Shown: positions 23,151-33,707 of the stretch, one piece after another | Layout of the letters: every line of letters starts with the position of its first letter | How positions within the stretch are numbered: the first letter of the stretch is position 1 | Assembly: GCA_039918615.1 (NCBI GenBank) | Contig: JBDSHG010000121.1 | Span: 18,317 to 82,316, forward strand | Source: FEN-1250 sp039918615 | Lineage (GTDB): Bacteria; Gemmatimonadota; Gemmatimonadetes; Gemmatimonadales; Gemmatimonadaceae | DNA: 64,000 nucleotides | Direction of reading: 5' to 3' | Notes under the pieces: generated by a model | Seen by the model: only the letters and a program-made list of their open reading frames with translations | What the model was told of the DNA's origin: nothing | The model's database searches: none | Translations under genes and position numbers: made by a program

Positions 23151-23416
23151 GCGCGGTAGCCCCGCTCCGGCGACATGCTTCCCGGCTGCGACTGCGCGAA
23201 GAGTCGCGCGAGATCGTCGCTGCCGAGCTCCGCGAGTGATTGCTCGCGCCACCGAGCGCCGACCGGCGAGTAGCGCGTGACGCGGATCTCGTGCGGCGTG
23301 ACATCGCGCCGCGCGAAGACCAGCGAGAACTCATCGCGATTGTTCGCAGTTACGCGCCCCGACGGCGACACTTCCCAGCTGTTGCCTGCGATCTCGACCG
23401 TGCGCACTGGCATCAC
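23147..23416 (-). CDS. Small conserved-looking hypothetical protein
   Basis: 89 residues from GTG 23416 (or ATG 23413), overlapping its neighbours by four bases on both sides. It has a beta-rich N-terminus (TVEIAGNSWEVSPSGRVTAN), a basic middle and a tail LAELGSDDLARLFAQSQPG. I do not recognise a family. The tight overlaps support that it is a real gene in the E2-to-PHP run. Confidence 0.6.
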   Translation of the reverse strand: MMPVRTVEIAGNSWEVSPSGRVTANNRDEFSLVFARRDVTPHEIRVTRYSPVGARWREQSLAELGSDDLARLFAQSQPGSMSPERGYRA

Positions 23417-23673
23417 GAGCTCTCCACTTCGCGATAGATTCGCGCCGCATCCACAATGTGGTCGGGCGCACCGGCGAGCGCGCTCTGGAGCGTCTCGCGA
23501 TCAGGGGCTTCGACGAACTCGATCAGTGCGCCGGGGAGGCCGCTTTCCTCGAACACCCAGAAGCCGCACCTGGCCTGCTCGTAATATGTACGGCGGAGCT
23601 GGAGCCGCTCCATGAACTTTTTCCTCTCGCCCGCCGGCACGATGGATCGTTGCAACGTGAGCCACCGTGGCAC
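23413..23673 (-). CDS. Small hypothetical protein downstream of E2
   Basis: About 86 residues from GTG 23673, two bases after the E2 stop, with GGGAG upstream. It has a core MERLQLRRTYYEQARCGFWVFEESG and DRETLQSALAG, with the look of a ferredoxin-like alpha/beta fold. No family is recognised. The position suggests co-expression with the dehydrogenase complex. Confidence 0.6.
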   Translation of the reverse strand: MPRWLTLQRSIVPAGERKKFMERLQLRRTYYEQARCGFWVFEESGLPGALIEFVEAPDRETLQSALAGAPDHIVDAARIYREVESS

Positions 23674-23675
23674 GG

Positions 23676-25061
23676 TCAGCTCCCCGATTCGGGAAAGCTC
23701 TCGAGTGACTTCTTGACGTAGGCGAGAAACTCGTCCGCGACGGCACCGTCGATGATGCGGTGATCGAAGGAGATCGAGAAGAACGCGCAGGTGCGAATGG
23801 CGATCGTATCCTCGCCATCGACGCCCGTGATGACCTTCGGCCGCTTCTCGATTGCGCCGATCCCGAGAATCGCGACCTGCGGCTGGCTGATGATCGGCGT
23901 CCCCATCACGGAGCCGAAGATGCCGGGGTTCGTAATGGTGAAGGTGCCATCCTGCACCTCGCGCGGGTCGAGCTTCTTCGCGCGCGCGCGCGACGCGAGG
24001 TCGTTGAGCGCGCGCGTCAGGCCGGAGAGAGAGAGATCGTCCGCCTGCTTGATGACCGGAACGATGAGTCCCCAGTCGAGCGCGACGGCGATGCCGATGT
24101 TGTACTGCTTGCGGTAGATGATGTTGTTGCCGCTCACCGCCGAATTCATGATGGGGAACTTCTTGAGCGCGTCGACGACGGCGCTGATGATGAACGGTAG
24201 GTAGCTGAGCTTGTAGCCCGTGGAGGCCTCGATCGCCGCCCGCTGCTTCGCACGGAGGCGCGATACGCGCGTGAGGTCGACCTCGAAGAAGGAGGTGACG
24301 TGCGCGGCGGTGCGGCGCGACTGGACCATGTGCTGCGCGATGCGCTGGCGCATCGGGGTCATGGGCTCGACGAGATCTCCGGCCCATGCCTCGGGGGCGG
24401 GCCCGTGCGACTCGACGCCCGCAGGTGCGTGCATCGATGGCGGCGGCGCGGGCGGGCGCGACGGAGCTGAACCCTGCTTGGCGCCGCCGGCGAGGTACGG
24501 GAGGAGATCCTTTTTCGTGACGCGGCCGGCGATCCCGCTGCCCTGCATCGCGGTGATCTCGAGCCCGTGCTCGGCGGCGATCTTGCGAACGAGCGGGGAG
24601 GAGCGGGAGCGGACGCGCTCCTCGAACGAGTTGCCGTTGCCCGAGGCAGCGGGACTGGGTTGGACGGCGGCGGATGGGTGCGAGGGGGGAGCTGAAACGG
24701 CGCTACCTTCGCTTTTCGGGGGTGGCCCCCCAGCCGAACCCTGCGCCACAGCCGCCGCACTCGCCGGCGCCCTAGCCGGCGCCCCAGCCGGCGCCCCAGC
24801 GCCCGCCGCGTACGCCGCCTTGTCCGTCTCCAGCCGAGCGACCACCGTCTGCACGGCCACCGTCTGCCCCTGCACCACCAATATCTCGGCGAGAATCCCC
24901 GCGGCCGACGCCGGAATCTCCGCGTCCACCTTGTCCGTGGAGATCTCGAAGATTGGCTCGTCGCGCTTTACCTCGTCCCCAACCGCCTTGAGCCAGCGCG
25001 AGAGCGTTCCCTCAGCAATCGACTCGCCCATCTGCGGCATGATCACATCCATCCGAGCCAC
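23676..25061 (-). CDS. Dihydrolipoamide acyltransferase (E2) of a 2-oxoacid dehydrogenase complex
   Basis: 461 residues. The N-terminal lipoyl domain has the lipoylated Lys44 in STDKVDAEIP. An Ala/Pro linker follows, then an E3-binding domain (SPLVRKIAAEHGLEITAMQGSG) and a catalytic domain ending in DHRIIDGAVADEF, with His434 and Asp438 as the active-site pair. It moves acyl groups to CoA. A GTG at 25061 is used; an ATG three codons in is possible. The complex could act on pyruvate, branched-chain 2-oxoacids or 2-oxoglutarate. No E3 gene is in the window. Confidence 0.93.
   Translation of the reverse strand: MARMDVIMPQMGESIAEGTLSRWLKAVGDEVKRDEPIFEISTDKVDAEIPASAAGILAEILVVQGQTVAVQTVVARLETDKAAYAAGAGAPAGAPARAPASAAAVAQGSAGGPPPKSEGSAVSAPPSHPSAAVQPSPAASGNGNSFEERVRSRSSPLVRKIAAEHGLEITAMQGSGIAGRVTKKDLLPYLAGGAKQGSAPSRPPAPPPSMHAPAGVESHGPAPEAWAGDLVEPMTPMRQRIAQHMVQSRRTAAHVTSFFEVDLTRVSRLRAKQRAAIEASTGYKLSYLPFIISAVVDALKKFPIMNSAVSGNNIIYRKQYNIGIAVALDWGLIVPVIKQADDLSLSGLTRALNDLASRARAKKLDPREVQDGTFTITNPGIFGSVMGTPIISQPQVAILGIGAIEKRPKVITGVDGEDTIAIRTCAFFSISFDHRIIDGAVADEFLAYVKKSLESFPESGS
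24763..24798. repeat. Three 12-bp tandem repeats in the E2 linker
   Basis: Three copies of GCCGGCGCCC(T/C)A in a row, in frame, coding the Ala/Gly/Pro-rich linker after the lipoyl domain. Copy number may vary between strains. Confidence 0.7.
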
Positions 25062-25064
25062 GGA

Positions 25065-25352
25065 TCACCCTCTCTGTGAAGTTCGATTCGCGGCGTTGCT
25101 CTGCCAGAGCCGCAACACAAGAATGCCCGGCAGGAGCAACAACCCCGCCAGTGAGCCGACCTGCAAGTACCGCTCAAAGTTACACGCCGGAAAGCCCTCG
25201 GCCGGCACACAGCTCCGGAAGCTGCCCACCAACTTCGCCACGAACACCCCGATCATGCCGCCGGAGAAGTAGCCCACGACCGCTAACGGCAGCGCCACCA
25301 CGTAGCGCCATCTGCTCGGCGGCGCCTCCCCATCGTTCTCGAGTGCAGCCAC
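25065..25352 (-). CDS. Small two-helix membrane protein between E1beta and E2
   Basis: About 95 residues from GTG 25352, two bases after the E1beta stop. Two hydrophobic helices (YVVALPLAVVGYFSGGMIGV and LAGLLLLPGILVLRLW) flank a short loop with two cysteines (FRSCVPAEGFPAC) that may form a disulfide outside the cytoplasm. No family is recognised. A TTG two codons upstream is an alternative start. Confidence 0.6.
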   Translation of the reverse strand: MAALENDGEAPPSRWRYVVALPLAVVGYFSGGMIGVFVAKLVGSFRSCVPAEGFPACNFERYLQVGSLAGLLLLPGILVLRLWQSNAANRTSQRG

Positions 25353-25354
25353 GC

Positions 25355-26332
25355 TCAATACGCGGCCAGCCGTCGTGCGACCGCAACGATGTCCGCCACC
25401 TGCGGCAACACGTAGTCCTCGAGCGGCGGCGCGAATGGCAGCGGCACATCCGCGGCGGTGACGCGAAGGATCGGCGCGTCCAGCCACTCGAAGGCATGCT
25501 CGTTGATGCGCGCCGCGATCTCGCCGGCCACGCCGCCCGTGCGCGTGTCCTCGTGCAGGATCAGGACGCGGTTCGTCTTCTTCACCGTCGCAACGATTGC
25601 CTCGTCATCCATCGGTAGCAGCGTGCGCAGATCGAGCACCTCGACCGACAATCCGTCTTCCTTCTCGAGCTGCTCCGCGGCTTCGAGCGCCTTCCAGACC
25701 GTCGCCGCGTACGTGATGATCGAGAGATCCTTCCCTTCACGCGCGATCCGCGCCTTGCCGATCGGCACGACGTGATCGCCCGCCGGCATCTCTTCCTTGA
25801 TGCGACGATAGAGATACTTGTGCTCGAAGAAGAGCACGGGATCGTCGTCGCGGATCGCCGCCTTCAGTAACCCCTTTGCATCGGACGCGGTGGCCGGATA
25901 CACGATCTTGAGCCCCGGCGTGTGCAGGAATGCGGCCTCGGGATTCTGCGAGTGGAAAGGGCCGCCGCGTACGTAGCCGCCCGACGGTCCACGCACCACC
26001 ATCGGGCACGGGAGGAACGCGCGATAGCGCGCCGTGGCGATGTAGTTCGTCAGCATGTCGTAGGCACACGAGATGAAATCGATGAATTGCATCTCGACCA
26101 CCGGGCGCATCCCCATGTGCGACGCACCAGCCGCCGCCCCGACGAAGCCCGCCTCGGAAATCGGCGTATCGATCACGCGATTCTCGCCGTACTTCGCCAG
26201 CAGCCCGTCGGTGACCTTGAACGCGCCGCCGTACGCGCCGATGTCCTCGCCCATGCAGAAGACGTTGCTGTCGCGCTCCATCTCCTCGAAGAGCGCTTCG
26301 CGAATCGCTTCCAGATACGTGATCTCAGCCAT
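25355..26332 (-). CDS. 2-oxoacid dehydrogenase E1 component, beta subunit
   Basis: 325 residues of a transketolase-fold enzyme. MAEITYLEAIREALFEEM, FCMGEDIGAYGGAFKVT and DTPISEAGFVGAAAGA are E1beta hallmarks, followed by the C-terminal RVLILHEDTRTGGVAGE. Together with E1alpha it decarboxylates a 2-oxoacid using thiamine diphosphate. ATG 26332 overlaps the E1alpha stop by eight bases. Family similarity is to BCKDH/PDH types. Confidence 0.93.
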   Translation of the reverse strand: MAEITYLEAIREALFEEMERDSNVFCMGEDIGAYGGAFKVTDGLLAKYGENRVIDTPISEAGFVGAAAGASHMGMRPVVEMQFIDFISCAYDMLTNYIATARYRAFLPCPMVVRGPSGGYVRGGPFHSQNPEAAFLHTPGLKIVYPATASDAKGLLKAAIRDDDPVLFFEHKYLYRRIKEEMPAGDHVVPIGKARIAREGKDLSIITYAATVWKALEAAEQLEKEDGLSVEVLDLRTLLPMDDEAIVATVKKTNRVLILHEDTRTGGVAGEIAARINEHAFEWLDAPILRVTAADVPLPFAPPLEDYVLPQVADIVAVARRLAAY

Positions 26333-27431
26333 TGAACGTTCCCCATCCCGCTGCGCGCTCGTTTTTCTCGACCGCGGAGCGGACGCCCGCGCGATACCAG
26401 AGTGGTTCCACCGACGCAGGCTCCGCGTACACGCCATGCAGCGCATCCGTCGGCTCGGCCGCGGGCGACTGCTCGGCGAGATCCGTCGCTGCGTCGATCT
26501 CGGAGACCACGCGCGCATCGATCGCGTCGAGCTCCTTCTTCTCCACCTGCAGCTCCTCGAGCAGCACGCGCACGTAGCGGTCGACCGGATCGTTTTCCTT
26601 TTCCCAGCGCGCGATCTCGCCCTCGGGCACATACGACTGATTATCGTGCTCGGCGTGCCCCTTGCGGCGGTACGTCATGAGCTCGATCAGCGTGACCCCC
26701 TCGCCGCGGCGCGCGCGATCGACCGCCTCGCGCGTCACGTCGTACGTCGCGAGCACGTCGTTGCCATCCGCGCGTATGCCCGGAATGCCGTACGCCAGCG
26801 CCTTGTCCTTGAACTCCTTCACCGCGCTCTGCTTCGTGTTCGGCGTCGAGTAGGCGTAGCCGTTGTTCTCGACGATCACGACGAGCGGACAGCGCTGCAC
26901 CGCCGCGAAGTTGATCCCCTCGTGGAACGCGCCCGTCGATGTCGCGCCGTCGCCAACGTACACCATGCCGACGCGCTTCTCGTTCCGCAGCTTGAACGAC
27001 AGAGTGATCCCCGCCATCACCGGCACCATGTCGCCGAGATGCGAGATCTGTCCGACGAAGCCGCGCACGGTATCGCCGAAGTGGATGTTCAACTCGCGTC
27101 CGCGCGTTGGTGAGTCGCCCTTGGCCATGTACTGGCGGATGATCTCGAGCGGCTCCGCGCGCTGCACGAGCATCGAGCCGAGATTGCGGATGAGCGGGCT
27201 GAGGATATCGCCCTGCGAGCGATCGAGCGCGAAGGCGCTGCCGACGGCATCCGCCTCCTGCCCGAGCGAGCGAAAGAGCCCGCCAACGACCTTCGTCTGC
27301 CGGTAGAGATTCACCAGCCGCTCCTCGAGCGACCGCGTGAGACGCATCCAGTAGTAGAGCTCGACCTTCTGCTCGAGCGTCAGCGCGTCCGACGGGCGCG
27401 AGCGCGCCCGGGAAACGGAGCTGGTTGCCAT
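26325..27431 (-). CDS. 2-oxoacid dehydrogenase E1 component, alpha subunit
   Basis: 368 residues. The thiamine diphosphate motif GDGATSTGAFHEG...ENN is clear (GDG and the trailing NN about 28 residues later), and the phosphorylation-loop-like YRRKGHAEHDNQ region is present. Substrate is uncertain: pyruvate or branched-chain 2-oxoacids are likely. It is followed by E1beta, a small membrane protein and E2. ATG 27431 overlaps the preceding gene's stop by one base (TGATG). Confidence 0.93.
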   Translation of the reverse strand: MATSSVSRARSRPSDALTLEQKVELYYWMRLTRSLEERLVNLYRQTKVVGGLFRSLGQEADAVGSAFALDRSQGDILSPLIRNLGSMLVQRAEPLEIIRQYMAKGDSPTRGRELNIHFGDTVRGFVGQISHLGDMVPVMAGITLSFKLRNEKRVGMVYVGDGATSTGAFHEGINFAAVQRCPLVVIVENNGYAYSTPNTKQSAVKEFKDKALAYGIPGIRADGNDVLATYDVTREAVDRARRGEGVTLIELMTYRRKGHAEHDNQSYVPEGEIARWEKENDPVDRYVRVLLEELQVEKKELDAIDARVVSEIDAATDLAEQSPAAEPTDALHGVYAEPASVEPLWYRAGVRSAVEKNERAAGWGTFNG

Positions 27432-27724
27432 CAGTAGGCCGCCGCGAGCTTGTGCGCGGGATCCGCCTCACGATGCACGAGCACGAAAAAGCGCTTCACG
27501 TTGCGATCGAGCCGACTCTCCCCTTCCTGGTCCGTGATCGCTTCGACGAACGTGTAGTGGCCGCCCTCCGGCTTCGCGCTGATTTGCACGGTTCCGAGCT
27601 CGCCGGAGAACGTGCGCGTGCGAGGCGTCTTCGGTGCGTTCGAGAGGCCGAGCGTCGGGAAGAAGCTCTCCGCGAGTGCGAGCACGTCGCCGATGTCGAG
27701 ATGTGTTCGATGAAAGTGTTGCAT
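27431..27724 (-). CDS. Small hypothetical protein upstream of E1alpha
   Basis: 97 residues (MQHFHRTHLDIGDVLALAESFFP...). A beta-rich middle (TFSGELGTVQISAKPEGGHY) and a basic tail RNVKRFFVLVHREADP are visible. Family unknown. It is coupled to E1alpha by a one-base TGATG overlap, so it may be part of the dehydrogenase operon. Confidence 0.6.
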   Translation of the reverse strand: MQHFHRTHLDIGDVLALAESFFPTLGLSNAPKTPRTRTFSGELGTVQISAKPEGGHYTFVEAITDQEGESRLDRNVKRFFVLVHREADPAHKLAAAY

Positions 27725-27728
27725 CAGG

Positions 27729-28156
27729 TCAGTGAGTGGCCGCTCGTTCGGGGAGGACCTGCTGATACCACGTGTCGACTGTCTCGAGCTTCTGCGTCGA
27801 GTCTTTTCGGAACTTCAACGCGAGCCCCCAGTTGTTCGCCACCACGAACGACATCTTCGCCGTGTACGTCCCCGGCGCCTGCCCCGCGATGAAGCTGTCC
27901 CACGACTTGCCGCTTCCGTCTTCCGTATTGCCGTACAGAATTCCCTCGCCCCCTTCGATCGGCTGCGAGCTGTTCTTGTCACGAACGCGAATGTGAAATA
28001 CGGTCTTCTCGCGAGCGTACGGCGGCGACGGATCGCTCGTGATCTCGAACGCGTAATGCTCGGTGAACGCGCGATACTGCGTGAACGTCGTTCCCGCCGC
28101 CTTGGGGCCGCACGCAACCATCGACCCCAGGCCGAGCGCGATCACGAGCGCGTGTC

Positions 28157-28160
<4 letters not shown>
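27729..28160 (-). CDS. Putative lipoprotein
   Basis: About 143 residues from GTG 28160, overlapping the ino1 stop by GTGA. The signal segment MRHALVIALGLGSMVAC ends at a plausible lipidation cysteine. The mature part has Ig-like strand patterns (HYAFEITSDPSPPYAREKTVFHIRVRD and TYTAKMSFVV), similar to periplasmic or surface beta-sandwich proteins such as FixH/YtkA-like folds. That resemblance is tentative. Confidence 0.65.
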
Positions 28161-29506
<1,346 letters not shown>

Positions 29507-29509
29507 GAC

Positions 29510-30217
29510 TTATTCTCCTTTCGCGCTAAACCGCCGCCGCGAGCGTGCCCCGAGAGGTCGCACTCGTGTGGTGTCGTGCAGCTCGCGTACCGGCACCCCG
29601 GGCTCCGTCTGCAACCCCTGGTACACGGCCCTGACGCGCTGCGCCGCGGTGATCCACGCGGTAACGGTCAACAGAACGATGATTGCGATCAGAACCAGCC
29701 CATGAAACGCCAACCCGAAAAACGCCTGCGGTGCCGACAGCAGCACTACGCGCTCGGGACGCTGTAGAATCCCCACTCGCGCATCGAGCCCCAACGCTTC
29801 CGCACGTGCCCGCGTGTACGACGTCAGATATGAGCCCACCAGCCCGAGCACACAGACGCCGACCATCGGCACGCCCCACCACTCCGAACGCGTCGCAAAA
29901 AACACGGCGAGCCCTCCCAACGCGAACCCATCGGCAACCCGATCGAGCGTCGAATCGTAAAACGCGCCGAACACAGAGCTCCGCTCGGTCCGACGCGCCA
30001 CCATCCCATCCAGCACGTCGAAGAGCGCAGTCACGCCGAGCAGCCAGCCACCGAGCCTGATGTGGCCCATCGCGTACAGCACCCCGCCGGCCATGGTGCA
30101 CAGCGTGCCGACCGTCGTAATCGTGTTCGGATGCACATCGTATCGAACCAGCTGCTCCGCCACCGGCTCGACGAGGCGCAGGTATCCAGCTTTCAGCGAG
30201 TCCGGCAGTATTTGCAT
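29510..30217 (-). CDS. CDP-alcohol phosphatidyltransferase, probably phosphatidylinositol-phosphate synthase
   Basis: 235 residues with about six membrane helices and the complete CDP-OH-P motif: D67-x2-D70-G71-x2-A74-R75-x8-G84-x3-D88-x3-D92. The enzyme joins a CDP-diacylglycerol phosphatidyl group to an alcohol. It lies three bases upstream of ino1, so inositol 1/3-phosphate is the likely acceptor, as in actinobacterial PIP synthase. A glycerol phosphate acceptor (PgsA) is the alternative. Confidence 0.85.
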   Translation of the reverse strand: MQILPDSLKAGYLRLVEPVAEQLVRYDVHPNTITTVGTLCTMAGGVLYAMGHIRLGGWLLGVTALFDVLDGMVARRTERSSVFGAFYDSTLDRVADGFALGGLAVFFATRSEWWGVPMVGVCVLGLVGSYLTSYTRARAEALGLDARVGILQRPERVVLLSAPQAFFGLAFHGLVLIAIIVLLTVTAWITAAQRVRAVYQGLQTEPGVPVRELHDTTRVRPLGARSRRRFSAKGE

Positions 30218-30263
30218 CCATCCCCACGCGATGCCGCTGACACCGCACTCCCCGCACGTGCGA

Positions 30264-30290
30264 CGAGCCGGAGGGGGAAGCTCCGGCTCG
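30264..30290. terminator. Perfect hairpin between two minus-strand genes
   Basis: A 10-bp stem (CGAGCCGGAG with CTCCGGCTCG) around a 7-base loop in the 122-base gap downstream of the 30340 lipoprotein gene. No U-run follows on the minus strand (TTAACTT follows on plus), so it is only a likely terminator. Confidence 0.5.
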
Positions 30291-30339
30291 TTAACTTATC
30301 CCGGCGTAACATGCGGTGCAACCCGCGGTTACGCGCTCA

Positions 30340-30666
30340 TCAGGGGACGGTCCAATCGGTACTCGCGCTGAGCGTCACGTTGTCTTTCGTGTACGTGCGT
30401 GCGCCGTCCGCCGTCTTCGCCTTCAGAGTGACCGAGCTGCCGGAGGACACACCGGAGACCGTGAGCGTCTTCACACTGTTTGCGCCCACCTGACCGATGA
30501 ACACATCGCCGCCGCCGGACGTCACGTAGGCATTCACTGGCTGGCTCGCGTTATTCGTGAGATGGACCGCCACGCCGCTCGAGGGCGAGGGCGCACTGCC
30601 GACTTCGACCTTGCGCGAGCACGCCGCGAGCGAGGCGGCGAGAAGAACCACGGTAAACATTCGCAT
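30340..30666 (-). CDS. Small putative lipoprotein
   Basis: 108 residues with an AGGAG ribosome-binding site and a lipoprotein signal MRMFTVVLLAASLAAC. The mature part is Ser/Thr/Gly/Val-rich and beta-like. Function unknown. It is divergent from the decarboxylase gene across a 135-base gap in which I see no convincing promoter. Confidence 0.7.
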   Translation of the reverse strand: MRMFTVVLLAASLAACSRKVEVGSAPSPSSGVAVHLTNNASQPVNAYVTSGGGDVFIGQVGANSVKTLTVSGVSSGSSVTLKAKTADGARTYTKDNVTLSASTDWTVP

Positions 30667-30801
30667 TTACGACTCCTGTGTGCGGGACGAGTGTTACCCG
30701 TACCCGTGCAAGGTGCGTGCTGAACCGTTGGCTCGCGCGACATCCGCCGCAGATTGCCGCCGATGCGCACGATCATGATATTCCGCTCATGACCCCCGAT
30801 C

Positions 30802-32316
30802 ATGTCCGCTGACGACCGCCCCGCCCCGGATTTCGCGTGGACGAACACCGAGATCCGGCGCGTGGGGCGCGAGGTCGTCGATTGGATCGCGGACTATCTG
30901 TCGGCGCTCCCTACCGCGCCGGTGTTCGAGCCCGTGCCGCGGGATGTCGCCTCCGCGCTCGTTGCGATGCCCGTCCCGCTTACCGGCGAGAACGTCGACG
31001 CGATCTTGCGTCGCTTTCGGACCGAGATCGGACGCTATCCATTCGGCAACGGGCACCCGCGCTTCTCCGCATGGGTGAACTCGCCGCCGGCGGTGATCGG
31101 CATCTTCGCGCAGGCGCTCGCCGCTGCGATGAACCCGAGCGTCGCGGGCGGCAATCACGCCGCCGTCTGGGTCGAGCGCGAAGTCATTCAATGGTTTAAA
31201 ACGATCTTCGGCTTCCCGCCGGAGAGCATGGGGCTGCTCGTGAGCGGCAGCTCGGCCGCTGCCATCACCGGGCTCGCCGTGGCGAGACACGCGACCGCCG
31301 CGCGCCACGGCTGGGACATGCGCCGCGATGGCGCACACATCGTGACTGCGAGCGGCGCGCCGGTGCGCATGCTCGTGTACGAGAGCGCGGAGGCGCACTC
31401 CTGCCATCAGAAAGCCGTCGAGCTACTCGGCCTTGGCAGCGCAGCGCTACGCATCGTGCCGAGCGACGACGCGCTTCGCATGCGTGCCGATCTGCTCGAC
31501 GCGATGCTCACAGAGGATCTCGCGGCCGGGGCGCTCCCCATTGCGGTCATCGCGAGCGCGGGGACGGTGAACACGGGCGCGATCGACCCGCTCGACGCGA
31601 TCGCCGACGTGTGTGCGAAGCATCATGTGTGGCTGCACATCGACGGCGGCTACGGCGCGCCTGCGATCCTCACCGATGAGTATCGTCCGGCGCTCGCGGC
31701 GATCGGCCGCGCGGACAGCGTCGGGGTCGATGCCCACAAATGGCTCTACGTGCCGGTCGATGCGGGAATGGTGCTCATCCGCGACGCGAAGCTGATGCGC
31801 GACACCTTCAGTCTCGTCCCACCCTATCTGCGCAGCGATGACGACCGGCACGGCGTGCAGGGGCCGCCCTGGCTCAGCGAGTACGGCTCGGAGCAGACGC
31901 GCCCCTTTCGCGCGCTCAAGGTGTGGATGGCGCTGCGCTACTTCGGCACATCGGGGTACGCATCGCTCATCGCGCACGACATCGCGATGGCTCGCCGGCT
32001 CGCCGCTCTCGTTCGTGCGACTCCCGACTTCGAGCTGTGGGAGCCGCAGGGACTGAGTATGGTCTGCTTCCGCGCCGTCCCCGCTGCGCTGCGCGGCGAC
32101 GACGTGGCTACCGACGCGTTCAACCAGCGCGTGCTCGCCTCACTGCAGCTCGGCGGCGAAGCCTTCCTCTCGAGCACCGTGCTGCGCGGCCGCAGCTGGC
32201 TGCGCTCGTGCATCGTAAATCCTGGCACAATGCCCGACGATGTCGACGCGGTGTTCGCCGTTGTGCAGCGAATTCTGGCTGAAACTGCCGCGCGACAGCG
32301 ACGTCCATCCGCGTGA
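30802..32316 (+). CDS. Group II pyridoxal-dependent amino acid decarboxylase (aromatic-L-amino-acid decarboxylase-like)
   Basis: 504 residues. The PLP lysine is Lys313 in DAHKWLY, the pyridine-ring aspartate is Asp281 (HIDGGYG), and His199 (EAHSC) would stack on the cofactor. NPSVAGGNHAAV and SGSSAAAITGLAVAR are family motifs. Members decarboxylate aromatic amino acids, glutamate or others; substrate cannot be told here. No good ribosome-binding site precedes the ATG at 30802. Its end is one base from the convergent NamZ-like gene. Confidence 0.9.
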   Translation: MSADDRPAPDFAWTNTEIRRVGREVVDWIADYLSALPTAPVFEPVPRDVASALVAMPVPLTGENVDAILRRFRTEIGRYPFGNGHPRFSAWVNSPPAVIGIFAQALAAAMNPSVAGGNHAAVWVEREVIQWFKTIFGFPPESMGLLVSGSSAAAITGLAVARHATAARHGWDMRRDGAHIVTASGAPVRMLVYESAEAHSCHQKAVELLGLGSAALRIVPSDDALRMRADLLDAMLTEDLAAGALPIAVIASAGTVNTGAIDPLDAIADVCAKHHVWLHIDGGYGAPAILTDEYRPALAAIGRADSVGVDAHKWLYVPVDAGMVLIRDAKLMRDTFSLVPPYLRSDDDRHGVQGPPWLSEYGSEQTRPFRALKVWMALRYFGTSGYASLIAHDIAMARRLAALVRATPDFELWEPQGLSMVCFRAVPAALRGDDVATDAFNQRVLASLQLGGEAFLSSTVLRGRSWLRSCIVNPGTMPDDVDAVFAVVQRILAETAARQRRPSA

Positions 32317-32317
32317 T

Positions 32318-33616
32318 CTACTTGTACAGCCGGTACCGTCGCGTCGCCTGCTGGAACGCGACTGCCGGCGCGAGGGTCGCGTCGATCATCGAATCGGGAT
32401 CCGCGCCCGCCATGAACGCCTCGCGAGCGCCCGGAGTCCCGTATAGCTGATTGAAGCCCTTCTGCTGAAAGCGCACCGAGTCGCCGTTCGTCTGGATGAT
32501 CGCCCAGAGGAGATCGGCGCCGAGCCGCGCGGTGTTGAGGCGGTCGCGATCGGTGATGATGATGTGGATGCCGTGCACGCTCACGCCGCCGTACTTGTCG
32601 TCGCCGGGATGAACCGGAGTGAATCGCTCCTCCTCGAACTTCACGCCGGGGAGCTCGCGCCCCTTGAGCAGCTCCACCGCCTTCTTCGCATCGAGCCACG
32701 GCGCGCCCACGTGCTGGAATGCCTCGGGCGTTCCCCGCCCCACCGAGATGTTGGTCGCCTCGAGCCAGACGACGCCGGGATAGAGCGTCGCGCTCGTGAG
32801 ATTCGGCATGTTCGGCGACGGCTTGATCCACGGCAGCTTGGTCTGGTCGAACCAGTCGACGCGACGCCAGCCAATGACCTTCATCACCTTGAGGTCCGCG
32901 TGAATCGCCATCACGTCATTGTAGAAGAGGGCGAGCTCACCCATCGTCAGCCCATGTCGCGTCGGAATGGGATAGAGAGCCGTAGGGGTCGCTGCGCGCG
33001 CCGGGCTGTGCGTCCCCGCGTACGCGAAGCTCGAGTCGAGGATCGGTCCTTCGACGTGCTCACCGGTGATCGGATTCGGACGATCGAGCACGATCACGCG
33101 CACGTGATTCGCAGCGGCGGCGCGCATCGCGTAGACCATCGTCGCCACGAAGGTCCACGGTCGCGCGCCGAGGTCCTGCATGTCGATGAGGAGGACGTCG
33201 ATAGTCTTGAGGACGCTGTCTGGCGGCGCGAGCGTTGTCGCGCCATAGAGCGAATAGGTCGGGACACCGCTGCGCAGATCGTTCCCATTCGCCAGATTCG
33301 TTCGGTCCTCGGTGCCTCGGATGCCGTGCTCGGGAGAGAAGAGCGCGACGAGCTTCGGCCCCGTGCCCGGTTGCGCCGCCGCTCGTCGAGTGATGAGATC
33401 GATGTCGCTCACGCCGTGCTCGTCGACTCCCGTCTGATTCGTCAACAGCCCGATACGCTTGCCATCGATGAACTCTGCGCTGTCGTGAACCAGCACGGAA
33501 ATTCCCGGACGGGCGTGACCGGCGCCCTGTCTCGCGTGCTCGTGTCCGGCGCCGCCGACACAGGCCGCAGCAATGGCCAGTGTCGCGAGCGAGCTCTTTC
33601 TCGTATATCGATTCAT
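32318..33616 (-). CDS. namZ: Exo-beta-N-acetylmuramidase NamZ-like (DUF1343)
   Basis: 432 residues from ATG 33616 with GGAG upstream. After a signal peptide (about 25 residues) comes a DUF1343 core: LLTNQTGVDEHGVSDIDLI, LFSPEHGIRGTEDRTN, DMQDLGARPWTFVATM and VLDRPNPITGEHVEGP. DUF1343 proteins include NamZ, which releases terminal MurNAc from peptidoglycan fragments outside the cytoplasm. It is divergent from a sodium/solute symporter gene, with a 91-base gap between. Amino-sugar salvage is therefore plausible. Confidence 0.85.
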   Translation of the reverse strand: MNRYTRKSSLATLAIAAACVGGAGHEHARQGAGHARPGISVLVHDSAEFIDGKRIGLLTNQTGVDEHGVSDIDLITRRAAAQPGTGPKLVALFSPEHGIRGTEDRTNLANGNDLRSGVPTYSLYGATTLAPPDSVLKTIDVLLIDMQDLGARPWTFVATMVYAMRAAAANHVRVIVLDRPNPITGEHVEGPILDSSFAYAGTHSPARAATPTALYPIPTRHGLTMGELALFYNDVMAIHADLKVMKVIGWRRVDWFDQTKLPWIKPSPNMPNLTSATLYPGVVWLEATNISVGRGTPEAFQHVGAPWLDAKKAVELLKGRELPGVKFEEERFTPVHPGDDKYGGVSVHGIHIIITDRDRLNTARLGADLLWAIIQTNGDSVRFQQKGFNQLYGTPGAREAFMAGADPDSMIDATLAPAVAFQQATRRYRLYK

Positions 33617-33707
33617 TCCCTCTCCGATTTGAGCCGATGACGCCACAAGATACATCGTGCGCCGTGCGCCGACACTCTCTCCGCCTCCACGCACCAGGTG
33701 CCGCCGA

